Below are positions 24,493-34,153 of a stretch of DNA of 38,183 nucleotides, piece by piece. The first letter of the stretch is position 1; each line of letters starts with the position of its first letter. Made by a program: the position numbers and the translations under genes. The stretch is from an uncultured Prevotella sp. (GTDB lineage Bacteria > Bacteroidota > Bacteroidia > Bacteroidales > Bacteroidaceae): positions 1 through 38,183 of the forward strand of contig CAMHPC010000009.1 of assembly GCA_946186945.1 (NCBI GenBank), given 5' to 3'. The notes beneath the pieces were generated by a model. The model saw only the letters and a list, made by a program, of their open reading frames with translations, was not told the DNA's origin and searched no databases.

Positions 24493-25793
24493 AGAAACTG
24501 TATATAGAAACCTATGGCTGCCAGATGAACGTGGCTGACAGTGAAGTGGTGGCTGCCGTGATGAAGATGGCTGGATATGAAACCTGCACTACCATCGATG
24601 ATGCCGATGCCGTATTCCTCAATACCTGCAGCGTGCGCGAGAATGCGGAGAACAAGATATACCACCGCCTGGAAACCCTGGCAGCCGAGCGACGCAAGGG
24701 GAAAAATCTGATAATAGGCGTGCTGGGATGCATGGCAGAACGCGTGAAACAGGACCTGCTGGAACACCACCATGCCGACCTAGTGGCAGGACCCGATGCC
24801 TACCTCTCACTGCCCGACCTCATAGCACAGGCTGAAAACGGACACAAGGCAATCAATATACAACTATCCACCACAGAGACCTACCGCGAAGTGGTGCCGC
24901 AACGACTGCATGCCAACCACGTGGGAGGATACGTGAGTATCATGCGCGGATGCAATAACTTCTGCCACTACTGTATAGTGCCCTATACACGTGGCAGAGA
25001 ACGCTCACGCGATGTGGAAAGCATCCTGCATGAGGTGACCGACCTGCAACAAAGAGGGTTTAAGGAGGTGACACTGCTGGGACAAAACGTCAACTCATAC
25101 CACGCCGCTGATGTAGACTTCCCAAGACTACTGGCGATGGTGGCACGCCAGGTGCCCGACATGAGGGTACGCTTCACCACCTCTCACCCCAAGGATATGA
25201 GCGATGAGACGCTGAGGGTGATAGACGGCGAGCCCAACGTGTGCCGACATATACACCTGCCTGTGCAGAGCGGCAGCAACCGCATACTGCACCTGATGAA
25301 CCGCAAATATACACGCGAATGGTACCTGGAGAGGGTGGATGCCATCCGACGACTGGTGCCACACTGTGCACTCACCACGGATATCTTCGTGGGATATCAC
25401 AGCGAGACGGAGGAAGACCATGCTCTCTCACTCTCGCTGATGAGGGAGGTGGAATACGATGCCGCCTTCATGTTCAAATACAGCGAACGACCAGGCACCT
25501 ACGCCGCCAAACACCTGCCCGATAACATAGACGAAGCCACAAAGATACGCCGGCTCAATGAACTCATAGCACTACAGACGGAACTCTCTGCCGCGAGCAA
25601 CAAACGCGACGAAGGCACACAGGTGGAGGTGCTGGTGGAGGGATACAGCAAACGCTCGCGCGAGCAACTGTGCGGACGCACAGAACAAAACAAGATGGTA
25701 GTGTTCGACCGCAACTCACACCATGTGGGCGATAAGGTGATGCTCACCGTCACAGGCTCTACCAGTGCCACTCTCTTCGGAAAAGAAATATAA
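24489..25793 (+). CDS. miaB: tRNA-2-methylthio-N6-isopentenyladenosine synthase MiaB
   Basis: MiaB adds a methylthio group to isopentenyl-A37 of tRNAs that read codons starting with U. The 434-residue protein has the UPF0004 domain with C11, C47 and C81 for one iron-sulfur cluster, and the radical-SAM cluster cysteines C155, C159 and C162 in CNNFCHYC. A TRAM domain is at the end (about 370-432). Start at ATG 24489 is fixed by the ATGA overlap with the PAP2 stop; upstream in-frame residues are shadow sequence. It is a tRNA-modification gene embedded among membrane-lipid genes, six bases before the ABC exporter. Confidence 0.96.
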   Translation: MKKLYIETYGCQMNVADSEVVAAVMKMAGYETCTTIDDADAVFLNTCSVRENAENKIYHRLETLAAERRKGKNLIIGVLGCMAERVKQDLLEHHHADLVAGPDAYLSLPDLIAQAENGHKAINIQLSTTETYREVVPQRLHANHVGGYVSIMRGCNNFCHYCIVPYTRGRERSRDVESILHEVTDLQQRGFKEVTLLGQNVNSYHAADVDFPRLLAMVARQVPDMRVRFTTSHPKDMSDETLRVIDGEPNVCRHIHLPVQSGSNRILHLMNRKYTREWYLERVDAIRRLVPHCALTTDIFVGYHSETEEDHALSLSLMREVEYDAAFMFKYSERPGTYAAKHLPDNIDEATKIRRLNELIALQTELSAASNKRDEGTQVEVLVEGYSKRSREQLCGRTEQNKMVVFDRNSHHVGDKVMLTVTGSTSATLFGKEI

Positions 25794-25799
25794 GAAAAG

Positions 25800-27626
25800 A
25801 TGAAAGACTTCATTAAGGTCCTGAGGCGATACCTGCCACCATACAAAAAGTACCTGATACTGTCGGTACTGTTTAATATACTGTCGGCACTGCTCAATAT
25901 CTTCTCTTTCGCCACACTCATACCCATACTGCAAATACTCTTTCAAACCGGCGACGGTGCCAGAGCCACCGAACTGATGGAATGGGATGACGGTTCGCTG
26001 AAAGACGTGCTGAGCAACAATGCCGACTATTACGTGCAACAACTCATCGGCAGCGTGGGGGCCACCACTACCCTACTCATCATCGGACTGATACTCGCCT
26101 TCATGACCTTTCTCAAGACTGGTGCCTACTTCCTATCCTCTGCCACTATCATCCCCATACGCACCGGGGTGGTGAGGGATATACGCAACCAACTCTACCG
26201 CAAGATAAATGCCCTGTCGCTGGGCTTCTTCAGCGAGGAGCGCAAAGGAGATATCATAGCACGTATGAGCGGCGATGTGCAAGAGGTGGAAAACAGTATC
26301 ATGTCATCGCTCGACATGCTGTTTAAAAACCCCATACTCATCATCGCATACTTCGCCACACTGCTGATCATCAGTTGGCAACTCACTCTCTTCACCCTCG
26401 CCGTAGTACCCTTTATGGGTTGGTTCATGGGCTTTGTGGGCAGGAAACTGAAACAGAAGTCCATACGCGCCCAGGCTCTGTGGAGCGACACCATGAGTCA
26501 GGTGGAGGAGACACTCGGCGGACTGCGTATCATCAAAGCCTTCTGTGCCGAGGAGAAGATGAACCGCCGCTTCGACGATGTGAACAGTTCATACCGACAG
26601 CATATCATGAAGGTGAACATCCGACAACAGATGGCACATCCCATGAGCGAATTTCTCGGCACCCTGCTCATCGTCATAGTATTGTGGTTTGGAGGCGTGC
26701 TGGTCATCAACGACTCGTCCATCTCCGGACCCACATTCATATACTATCTGGTGATACTCTACAGCATCATCAACCCCCTGAAGGAGTTTTCAAAAGCAGG
26801 ATACAATATACCTAAGGGTATGGCATCCATGGAACGCATAGACAAGATACTGATGGCTGAGGAGACGATACACGACCCTGAAACCCCCCGGCATATAGAC
26901 AACTTCAAGGAATGTATAGAATTTCGTAACGTGTCATTCAAATACGGCGAACAGTGGGTGCTGCGCAATATCAACCTGCGGATAGAAAAGGGTAAGACAG
27001 TGGCACTGGTGGGACAGAGCGGCAGCGGCAAATCTACACTCGTAGACCTGATACCACGCTACTATGATGCCGTGGAGGGAGAAATACTCATAGACGGCAT
27101 AGATGTGAAACAACTCGCCATTCACGACCTGCGCATGCTCATAGGCAACGTAAACCAGGAGTCTATACTGTTCAATGATACATTCTTCAACAACATCGCC
27201 TTCGGAGTGGACAATGCCTCACAAGAACAAGTGGAACAGGCTGCCAAGATAGCCAATGCACACGAATTTATCATGGCATCGGAAAACGGATACCAGACGT
27301 GCGTTGGCGACCGCGGCGGACGGCTCTCTGGCGGACAACGGCAGAGGGTGAGCATAGCACGTGCCATACTGAAAAACCCACCCATACTCATACTCGACGA
27401 GGCTACATCGGCACTCGACACCGAGAGCGAACGACTGGTACAGGATGCCCTGGAGAGACTGATGAAGACTCGCACCACGGTGGCTATAGCACACCGTCTG
27501 AGCACCATACGCCAAGCAGACGAGATATGTGTGCTGCATGAAGGACAAATCATAGAACGCGGCACACACGACCAACTGATGGAAAAGGATGGCTACTACC
27601 GTAAACTACACGACATGCAACAATAA
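25800..27626 (+). CDS. ABC exporter, MsbA-like lipid transporter
   Basis: The 608-residue half-transporter has an N-terminal membrane domain with six predicted helices (about residues 15-350) and a C-terminal ATPase domain. The Walker A loop GQSGSGKS is at 405-412, LSGGQ at 509-513, and Walker B ILILDEATSALD follows, with the H-loop in AIAHRLST. Its order matches MsbA-type lipid flippases and multidrug exporters. The LpxL-like acyltransferase encoded 22 bp later favours lipid A or another acylated lipid as cargo. The extra segment after the first helix (about 50-80) is acidic. Confidence 0.87.
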   Translation: MKDFIKVLRRYLPPYKKYLILSVLFNILSALLNIFSFATLIPILQILFQTGDGARATELMEWDDGSLKDVLSNNADYYVQQLIGSVGATTTLLIIGLILAFMTFLKTGAYFLSSATIIPIRTGVVRDIRNQLYRKINALSLGFFSEERKGDIIARMSGDVQEVENSIMSSLDMLFKNPILIIAYFATLLIISWQLTLFTLAVVPFMGWFMGFVGRKLKQKSIRAQALWSDTMSQVEETLGGLRIIKAFCAEEKMNRRFDDVNSSYRQHIMKVNIRQQMAHPMSEFLGTLLIVIVLWFGGVLVINDSSISGPTFIYYLVILYSIINPLKEFSKAGYNIPKGMASMERIDKILMAEETIHDPETPRHIDNFKECIEFRNVSFKYGEQWVLRNINLRIEKGKTVALVGQSGSGKSTLVDLIPRYYDAVEGEILIDGIDVKQLAIHDLRMLIGNVNQESILFNDTFFNNIAFGVDNASQEQVEQAAKIANAHEFIMASENGYQTCVGDRGGRLSGGQRQRVSIARAILKNPPILILDEATSALDTESERLVQDALERLMKTRTTVAIAHRLSTIRQADEICVLHEGQIIERGTHDQLMEKDGYYRKLHDMQQ

Positions 27627-27648
27627 CCTCACCTAATCACAAAAAGAT

Positions 27649-28596
27649 ATGAGCAAGATAATATATCCTATAGTATACGGTATCTGTTATGCGATATCGC
27701 TACTGCCGTTCAGAGTGTTGTACTGCATATCCGATGTGCTATACCTGCTGATATACAAAATGGCAGGATACAGAATACGTGTGGTGCGCAACAACCTGCA
27801 AACCTCCTTCCCCGAGAAGGATGAAAAGGAACTGCGCACCATAGAGAGGAAATTCTATCACTTCCTCTGCGACTACTTCATGGAGACGATGAAACTGCTG
27901 AGCATAAAACCCAAGAACCTGTTGAAACACTTGGAACTGCGCAACGTGGAGGAGATAGTACGCTACTTCGATGAAGGACAAGACACATGTACCCTGCTGG
28001 GACACTATTGCAACTGGGAGTATCTGAGCGCTACAAACCTGGGATGGAACGGACGTAAAGACACCACACTGGCACTGGTATACCACCCTCTGCACAGCGA
28101 GGTCATGGACCGGCTCCTTCTGGCGGCACGAGCACATGCCGGCGGGGTGATGGTGCCAAAACAAGAGATACTCAGATATATGATACGATACAAGCAACAG
28201 GGTATCTCAACACTCTTCGGACTTATCTCAGACCAGTCGCCCAAATGGGAGAGCATACACCTGTGGCTGCCATTCCTCAATCATGAGACCCCTGTCTTTA
28301 CCGGTGCCGAGCGATTGATACGGAAAATGAACAATGCAGTATTCTATATCGAGATGAGCAGACCCAAGAGGGGCAAGTATATAGCAGACTTCCAACTGAT
28401 AACCCGCACTCCGAGAGAGTGGGAAGAGAACGAACTGACACGAGAGTTCTTTCGTATGCTGGAGAATACCATCCGTAAGAACCCACACCTGTATCTATGG
28501 AGTCACGACCGGTGGAAACGCACGCGCGAGGAGTTTGAACGACGTTTCACCGTAGACGCACGCGGACATGTGACGAAAAAGGATCCTGCCAACTAA
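27649..28596 (+). CDS. LpxL/HtrB-type lipid A acyltransferase
   Basis: The 315-residue protein belongs to the lysophospholipid/lipid A acyltransferases. It has an N-terminal membrane anchor (about 5-37) and the catalytic H119-x4-E124 motif in GHYCNWE. The downstream motifs are SDQSPKW and a basic C-terminal end with WSHDRWKR. It most likely adds a secondary acyl chain to lipid A, finishing the product that the preceding exporter flips. Its stop overlaps, in the opposite direction, the stop of the epimerase gene (28593-28596), so the two operons end on each other. Confidence 0.88.
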   Translation: MSKIIYPIVYGICYAISLLPFRVLYCISDVLYLLIYKMAGYRIRVVRNNLQTSFPEKDEKELRTIERKFYHFLCDYFMETMKLLSIKPKNLLKHLELRNVEEIVRYFDEGQDTCTLLGHYCNWEYLSATNLGWNGRKDTTLALVYHPLHSEVMDRLLLAARAHAGGVMVPKQEILRYMIRYKQQGISTLFGLISDQSPKWESIHLWLPFLNHETPVFTGAERLIRKMNNAVFYIEMSRPKRGKYIADFQLITRTPREWEENELTREFFRMLENTIRKNPHLYLWSHDRWKRTREEFERRFTVDARGHVTKKDPAN

Positions 28597-29618
28597 CGCA
28601 GTGGGTTCTTGTCAGAGAGATACCACTCTGCAAAATGCTTTATCCCCTCGCTCAGTGGCACACGGGGCTTGTAACCCGTGGCGTGAGCCAAACCCGTGGT
28701 ATCGGCATACGTCATATACACATCACCCGGCTGCATGGGCATGAAACATTTCTCTGCCTCTCTGCCCAGAGCCTGCTCCAGCAGTTGTATGAAGTCTAAC
28801 AACCGCATGGGTGAGCCAAAACCTATATTGTACACGGCAAAGGGCACTCTGCCATCTGCCGAAGGGGTGACAGGCAACAGACGTATCGTACCCTCCACTA
28901 TATCATCTACATAGGTGAAATCGCGCAGCATGTCGCCATTGTTAAACACCTTGATGGGTTGACCGCCACATATAGCACGGGCAAAGAGCATGGGTGCCAT
29001 GTCAGGACGACCCCACGGACCGTAGACGGTGAAGAAGCGCAAACCCGTGGCAGGTATGCCGTATAGATTGCTGTAAGCATGCGCCATCAACTCATTGCTC
29101 ATCTTGCTGGCGGCATACAGACTCACTGGCTGCTGCACCTTGTCACTCTCCTTGAAAGGCACCTCACTGTTCAGTCCGTAGACGGAACTGGATGAGGCAA
29201 AGACCAGATGCTGCACGGGATAATGGCGGCAGCACTCCAGTACATTGAGAAAACCCGATATGTTGCTCGTGAGATAGTCGTAGGGGTGGGTGATGGAATA
29301 GCGTACACCTGCCTGGGCTGCCAGGTTGATGACATGGGTGAACTGCTCATCACGGAAGAGGGCCGTGAGCGCCTCGCGATGGTCTATGTCTTCGCGCACG
29401 AAACGCAGGTTGGCAAACAGGCTGCTCCCAGTGCTATCACCTATAGACAGCACCTCGGGCTGCATGATACCCAGACTGTGCATCCTGCTATACTTCAACC
29501 GCACATCGTAATAGTCGTTTATATTGTCCAGAGCCACTATTTCGTGACCCTCGGAAGCCAGTTGGAAGGCAACCCTGGAACCTATGAAACCGGCAGCACC
29601 GGTAACTAATATCTTCAT
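28593..29618 (-). CDS. UDP-glucuronate 4-epimerase-like NAD-dependent epimerase
   Basis: The 341-residue protein is an extended SDR with the GAAGFIG loop (7-13), DNINDYYDVRLKYSR (31-45) typical of UDP-glucuronate epimerases, NLAAQAGVRYS, and the catalytic Y168/K172 in SLYAASK. FFTVYGPWGRPDMA supports this subgroup. It would supply UDP-galacturonate, or a related sugar, for a surface glycan. It is the last gene of the cysS operon, 11 bp after the LTA-synthase-like gene. Confidence 0.88.
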   Translation of the reverse strand: MKILVTGAAGFIGSRVAFQLASEGHEIVALDNINDYYDVRLKYSRMHSLGIMQPEVLSIGDSTGSSLFANLRFVREDIDHREALTALFRDEQFTHVINLAAQAGVRYSITHPYDYLTSNISGFLNVLECCRHYPVQHLVFASSSSVYGLNSEVPFKESDKVQQPVSLYAASKMSNELMAHAYSNLYGIPATGLRFFTVYGPWGRPDMAPMLFARAICGGQPIKVFNNGDMLRDFTYVDDIVEGTIRLLPVTPSADGRVPFAVYNIGFGSPMRLLDFIQLLEQALGREAEKCFMPMQPGDVYMTYADTTGLAHATGYKPRVPLSEGIKHFAEWYLSDKNPLR

Positions 29619-29629
29619 CGCAATAGAGT

Positions 29630-31600
29630 TTATTTTTGTCGTCTGTATAAATATTCGGCTGTCTGAACCATAGAGAAAGCGTATGAGCGCAATTGCTGCA
29701 GGTGGGGTGAGTCGGAGGTAGGGAGCAGGCTGCCTGAGGCAGATACGTCGTAATAGAAACTCTGTTCTGCCTTGGGGTTGTACATATATAGTGCAGTACT
29801 GTCTCTACCCACCACATGCGTATCGCTGGTGTAGAACACGGTGTGACGGGGGGTGCGCAACAAGTCCTGACCAAAACCGTCGTAGTCATAACCGATGTTC
29901 ATCATGCCTAAGAGTGTAGGCATCACATCTATCTGTGTGCCGAGACCGTCATATATGCCGGGCTCTATGCCTGGTCCGAAGATAATGAGAGGCACATGGT
30001 TGTATGACTGAGGCAGTTCAGCCTCGCTCTTTCCCACCAACTTACCATGGTCGGCGAGTATCACGAAGATGGTGTTGTTGTACCATGACTCTCTACGTGC
30101 CTGCGCAAGGAACCTGCCTATGCAATAGTCGGAATATTCCACTATCTGTGTCTCTGGGTCTTTGGTCTTGGCATTAAACCACTCGGGCACTATATATGGT
30201 GGATGGTTGCTAATGGTGAGTAGGGTGGCCATGAACGGCTCACGGCTCTTGGCACGCTGGCGGATGGTGCCAAGTGCATAGTCGAAAAGATATTTGTCGG
30301 GCACACCAAAACTGTTCACCTTCTCCTCTGAAGGATACTGCTCCTCGGCAAACACTTCATCATAGCCGTTGGTCAGCAAGAAGGCTTTCATATTATCGTA
30401 CTGTGCCTCGTGGGTCATGAAAAACATGTTGTGGTATCCCTCATCGTGCAATACGGTGGGCAGTCCATCGCGCCGCGGGGTGACGGTGCCCTTCATGAGG
30501 TTTCTGAACATGAGTGCGGGATAGGAGTAGAGTGTGGCGGTAATGCCGTGGTTGGTATGTATGCCGGCACTGTAGAAATGTGTGAAAGCCAGGGAGGTGT
30601 GGTACAGGCTATCGAGTGTGGGGGTGAGTGGCTGCTTCTGCCCGAAGGTTTGCATGAGTGATGCCGACATCGACTCCATTAGTATCACTACCACATTGGG
30701 ATGTCGTGGGGTGCCTGTGGCTGTCACACGTCGGTGCAACACTCGCGTACTGTCTACGGCGAGGCTGTCGATACCCAACTCCTTGCGCACGTTGGCTATG
30801 GCCTGTTGATAGGGCATGAGATGCAGTTCGCTGTTCTCTTTGCGCAGGTCGTCGAGGGTGCTGGTCAGGAGGTTGAACATAGGATTTATGCCCAACTGGT
30901 TGAGGAATGGATCCTGGCAGTAGTAGGCTTGCGATATCTTTATAGGGTTGTATCCACGACGCCCACGTATGCCAAAGATGCAAAAGGCTATGAGAAGTGC
31001 AGAAAGCACGAAATACAGCAATACGGCCACCCATTGTGGACGACTGTCGCCAGCCTGCTCCACACGGCGGTCTATATACTTGCGCCACTTGCGCAACAGC
31101 CATACGTATAGGGCGAGCACTAGGAAGTATAAGGCTATATACAACCAGTAACTGCTCTCACCCAACAACATGCCGGTGGTGGTACCTACATATCCGAACC
31201 AGCCGAAGATGGACGAGTCAAGGTTCTTGAAGAAATAGGCGAAATAGGGTATGTTGGCTGCGGAAGCCATAAATGCCAGGGCGAAGAACACCGAGCACCA
31301 AATGACGGTGGCACGGCGTGTCCAACGGCGCACATAACCAAAGGTGGCACACAAGAGCAACAGTGCCAGTGGCACTATCATGATGTAGCAGGTGATGACA
31401 TTGTCAAACCAGCATCCACGCACGAAGGCTGTGAGATGTGAGGCATCGCCCGTGGCATCTATCATGTGGTGCAAGGCTATATATTGCACCAGACGGTAAA
31501 GGGTGAACACCAGCAGCGACAACAGATGTATACCTACTACGAAGAGCAATTGCCATGCCCACCGTGGATGCTTGATGCGTGCTATAAATGATTGCTCCAT
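29630..31600 (-). CDS. LTA-synthase-like membrane sulfatase-family enzyme (phospho-alcohol transferase)
   Basis: The 656-residue protein has five membrane helices in its N-terminal third (about 15-40, 68-90, 98-120, 150-170, 188-210), then an extracytoplasmic sulfatase-fold domain. Metal and nucleophile positions look intact: E309 in LMESMS, T349 in HTNHG, and D517-H518 in LADHGK. S. aureus LtaS and enterobacterial OpgB use this design to transfer glycerol phosphate from phospholipid. Bacteroidetes lack lipoteichoic acid, so a surface glycan or glycolipid is the likely acceptor; glycerol phosphate or phosphoethanolamine are both possible. It lies 4 bp after the CE2-like gene and 11 bp before the epimerase. 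Confidence 0.88.
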   Translation of the reverse strand: MEQSFIARIKHPRWAWQLLFVVGIHLLSLLVFTLYRLVQYIALHHMIDATGDASHLTAFVRGCWFDNVITCYIMIVPLALLLLCATFGYVRRWTRRATVIWCSVFFALAFMASAANIPYFAYFFKNLDSSIFGWFGYVGTTTGMLLGESSYWLYIALYFLVLALYVWLLRKWRKYIDRRVEQAGDSRPQWVAVLLYFVLSALLIAFCIFGIRGRRGYNPIKISQAYYCQDPFLNQLGINPMFNLLTSTLDDLRKENSELHLMPYQQAIANVRKELGIDSLAVDSTRVLHRRVTATGTPRHPNVVVILMESMSASLMQTFGQKQPLTPTLDSLYHTSLAFTHFYSAGIHTNHGITATLYSYPALMFRNLMKGTVTPRRDGLPTVLHDEGYHNMFFMTHEAQYDNMKAFLLTNGYDEVFAEEQYPSEEKVNSFGVPDKYLFDYALGTIRQRAKSREPFMATLLTISNHPPYIVPEWFNAKTKDPETQIVEYSDYCIGRFLAQARRESWYNNTIFVILADHGKLVGKSEAELPQSYNHVPLIIFGPGIEPGIYDGLGTQIDVMPTLLGMMNIGYDYDGFGQDLLRTPRHTVFYTSDTHVVGRDSTALYMYNPKAEQSFYYDVSASGSLLPTSDSPHLQQLRSYAFSMVQTAEYLYRRQK

Positions 31601-31604
31601 ATCC

Positions 31605-32681
31605 TTACCAACCTGTTATTTGTTTTATGAAAGGTATAAGTTGTTCTGCCATGTGTGCGTGCTGGCGCTTGGAGGGATGGCGATGTGTGCCATAGCCATA
31701 GGTACCATCCGCAGGGTCGAAGTCGAGACGGTAAATCTCATGGTCGCCACGCGCTGCAGCATCATCCACAGCACTCTGCTGGGCGCTCTTCACATCTGCC
31801 AGACGCTGACCGCTGATCATGGTGCCGGTGAGCAACACTATCTTGGCCTTGGGATAATGCTGACGCAGTGTGCGCACGAAGCGGCGGTAAGCGGCTGAGA
31901 GCATACCCGTGTCATAGCGTGGGTTGGTGGTATCGTTGGTACCCAGGTTCACGCATACCACATCGGGCTGATAACGTGAGAAGTCCCATCGCTCGCCTGT
32001 GGTGCCAAATTGTGTGTAAGGATAGAGTGTGGGCATCACCATACGGTCGCCGCGGGGATTGCCGTTGTTGTTGCGGTAAATGCCTATGCCCGAACGCGCC
32101 ACTATCTGACACTGGGCACCGAGAGCGCGGGCAGTGATAGCCTCGTAGGTATGATATATGTTCTGCTGTGAATAGGAGAACTTCTTCTCCGTGCCATTGC
32201 CCTCTATGCCATAACCACAGGTGATACTGTTGCCTATAAATTCCATACGGCGCTCAGGCAGTTCCGGACGACGTCCCAGTGTGCGGTCCACATCCAGATA
32301 GAAACCATAGAAGGCTGGGTGGCGCAACAACCCTTCCATGCAGTATGTGATAGTGACACGGTGCAGGGTGTCTGCCATGCCTTCTGCCACCAATGTGAGC
32401 GAGTCGTCCTCTACCGACTCTATCTTGAATGGCTCTTCGTCATCCAGTTCCACCATGTAAAATCCACTGTGAGGATTGGTCTTTATATGCAGAGCGGTGC
32501 CATAGAAGGTGGCATGTATCTGCACACCAGGGTAGGTCCAGCGTGCCACACCGTCGGCAGATATACTCACCCTGCCCACGTATGCCAGACGGGGGTCGTT
32601 GGCTCTCACATAATTATAGTCGCGGGCGCAGGCCACGATAGTGGTGGCAAGCAGTAGAAGCAGCAAGAGTGATTTCTTCAT
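31605..32681 (-). CDS. CE2-like SGNH esterase, probable lipoprotein
   Basis: The 358-residue protein resembles carbohydrate esterase family 2: a small N-terminal beta-sandwich (about 25-135) and an SGNH hydrolase domain. The nucleophile is S152 in FIGNSITCGYG, the oxyanion residues are probably G197 in ARSGIG and N249 in GTND, and the histidine is H335 in HRHPS. The start (MKKSLLLLLL, IVAC with C18) fits a lipoprotein signal. The family removes acetyl groups from xylan and other glycans and can transfer acyl groups. The chosen ATG at 32681 is next to the MBOAT stop (4 bp). Here it may edit the acyl groups that the MBOAT adds. Confidence 0.85.
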   Translation of the reverse strand: MKKSLLLLLLLATTIVACARDYNYVRANDPRLAYVGRVSISADGVARWTYPGVQIHATFYGTALHIKTNPHSGFYMVELDDEEPFKIESVEDDSLTLVAEGMADTLHRVTITYCMEGLLRHPAFYGFYLDVDRTLGRRPELPERRMEFIGNSITCGYGIEGNGTEKKFSYSQQNIYHTYEAITARALGAQCQIVARSGIGIYRNNNGNPRGDRMVMPTLYPYTQFGTTGERWDFSRYQPDVVCVNLGTNDTTNPRYDTGMLSAAYRRFVRTLRQHYPKAKIVLLTGTMISGQRLADVKSAQQSAVDDAAARGDHEIYRLDFDPADGTYGYGTHRHPSKRQHAHMAEQLIPFIKQITGW

Positions 32682-32685
32682 TTGT

Positions 32686-34152
32686 TCAGAATTGTGCGTA
32701 AATGAACGGTTGTACATTGTCCTGACGGAAATTGATGACCAACTGCATGACAATGATGAAAAGTATCAGTTTCACTAACCACGGCGAGCGAATGAACCAT
32801 TCCTTAAGAGTGTCTGCCTGACTCTTTCTGATGCCATGAAGCAGAAAACCGAGTATAAGGAATATGGACCACATCATACGAGTATCGAAGAACGGCGGCA
32901 GGTAGTCCCAACTGAAGTCGGTGGCTATCTGCGTGATGACGGTGATGGCACCCTCCACACTCGTGGCGCGGAAAAAGATCCATGCCACCATGACAAAGAC
33001 GAAGGTGATGACGAAGCACACCACCCTGACCGGCCATGTGTTGGGTATGCGGTCCAACCACCCTTTGTTGGCTTTGTGTATCACCAGTCCCAAACCGTGG
33101 AGAGCACCCCAGATGACAAACATCCATGAGGCTCCGTGCCATAGACCGGAGAGAAGCATGGTGATAAAACTGTTGAGGTAGGTACGAAGTTTTCCACGAC
33201 GGTTGCCACCGAGGGGTATATACACATAGTCGCGAAACCAAGTGGAGAGGGCTATGTGCCAACGACGCCAGAATTCGGTGAGGTTGAGCGACTGATAGGG
33301 GAAGTTGAAGTTCTCACGCAACTCAAGTCCCATCAGTGCTGCGATACCTATACTCATGTCGCTATATCCGGAGAAGTCGAGGTATATCTGCAGGGTGTAG
33401 CCCAGCACACCCATCATATTCTCGAAGCCCGAATAGCCTGTGGGGTCGTCAAAGATCCAGTTGTTGTACTGCGCCAGGTAGTCTGCCACGAGTGCTTTCT
33501 TGAGCAGACCTACCATGATGAGCCACAAACCGGTGTATACCAGTCGTTCCTCTATGGGTCGCTGACGTTTCAACTGGGGTATGAGCACCTCGGCACGTGT
33601 GATAGGACCAGCCATCAACAGTGGGAAGAATGTGAGATAGAATGAATATTCCAATAGTGTTGCCTCTTCGGTAAACTTCCCCTTATACACATCTACAGTG
33701 TAACTCACCGCCTGCAGCGAATAGAAGGATATGCCGATGGGCAGTAGTATGGATAGCGGTGCAAAGTTTGACCGCGTCATCTCATTGAATATCTCAATGA
33801 AGAAATTGGTATATTTGAAATAGAGCAGTGGCAGCAGGTCGAGTACCACGGTGAGCCACATCAATGCCTTGCGACTGCCGCCCTGTGCCCTACGCATGCG
33901 CTGGGTGAGCCACCACGACATCAGTACCGTGGCAGGCAACAGCAGCATGAGCACACCATTAGCCTTGTATGCGAAGAACAGCGAGAACACGGTGACATAC
34001 GCCAACATGGCCTTGTGCTGCTTGCGGTTGAGGAAGATGTAGAAGAAGAAAAATACTATGAATAGCACCATGAATGGTATGGATACTATCGACCATTCTT
34101 TATCAGGGGTGGTAAAAAACTGTTTTAGTGGTTCTAATATATTGAAATCCAT
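32686..34152 (-). CDS. MBOAT-family membrane O-acyltransferase (AlgI/PatA-like)
   Basis: The 488-residue protein has about eleven hydrophobic segments and matches the AlgI/DltB/PatA type of membrane-bound O-acyltransferases. It has YLDFSGYSDMSIG, FWRRWHIALSTWFRDYVYIPLGG and the catalytic histidine H339 in SGLWHGASW. These proteins pass acyl groups across the membrane to a periplasmic SGNH partner. The SGNH gene ends one base before this one starts. The acceptor glycan is unknown. The N-terminus begins inside the membrane-associated part and no signal peptide is needed. Confidence 0.93.
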   Translation of the reverse strand: MDFNILEPLKQFFTTPDKEWSIVSIPFMVLFIVFFFFYIFLNRKQHKAMLAYVTVFSLFFAYKANGVLMLLLPATVLMSWWLTQRMRRAQGGSRKALMWLTVVLDLLPLLYFKYTNFFIEIFNEMTRSNFAPLSILLPIGISFYSLQAVSYTVDVYKGKFTEEATLLEYSFYLTFFPLLMAGPITRAEVLIPQLKRQRPIEERLVYTGLWLIMVGLLKKALVADYLAQYNNWIFDDPTGYSGFENMMGVLGYTLQIYLDFSGYSDMSIGIAALMGLELRENFNFPYQSLNLTEFWRRWHIALSTWFRDYVYIPLGGNRRGKLRTYLNSFITMLLSGLWHGASWMFVIWGALHGLGLVIHKANKGWLDRIPNTWPVRVVCFVITFVFVMVAWIFFRATSVEGAITVITQIATDFSWDYLPPFFDTRMMWSIFLILGFLLHGIRKSQADTLKEWFIRSPWLVKLILFIIVMQLVINFRQDNVQPFIYAQF

Positions 34153-34153
34153 G

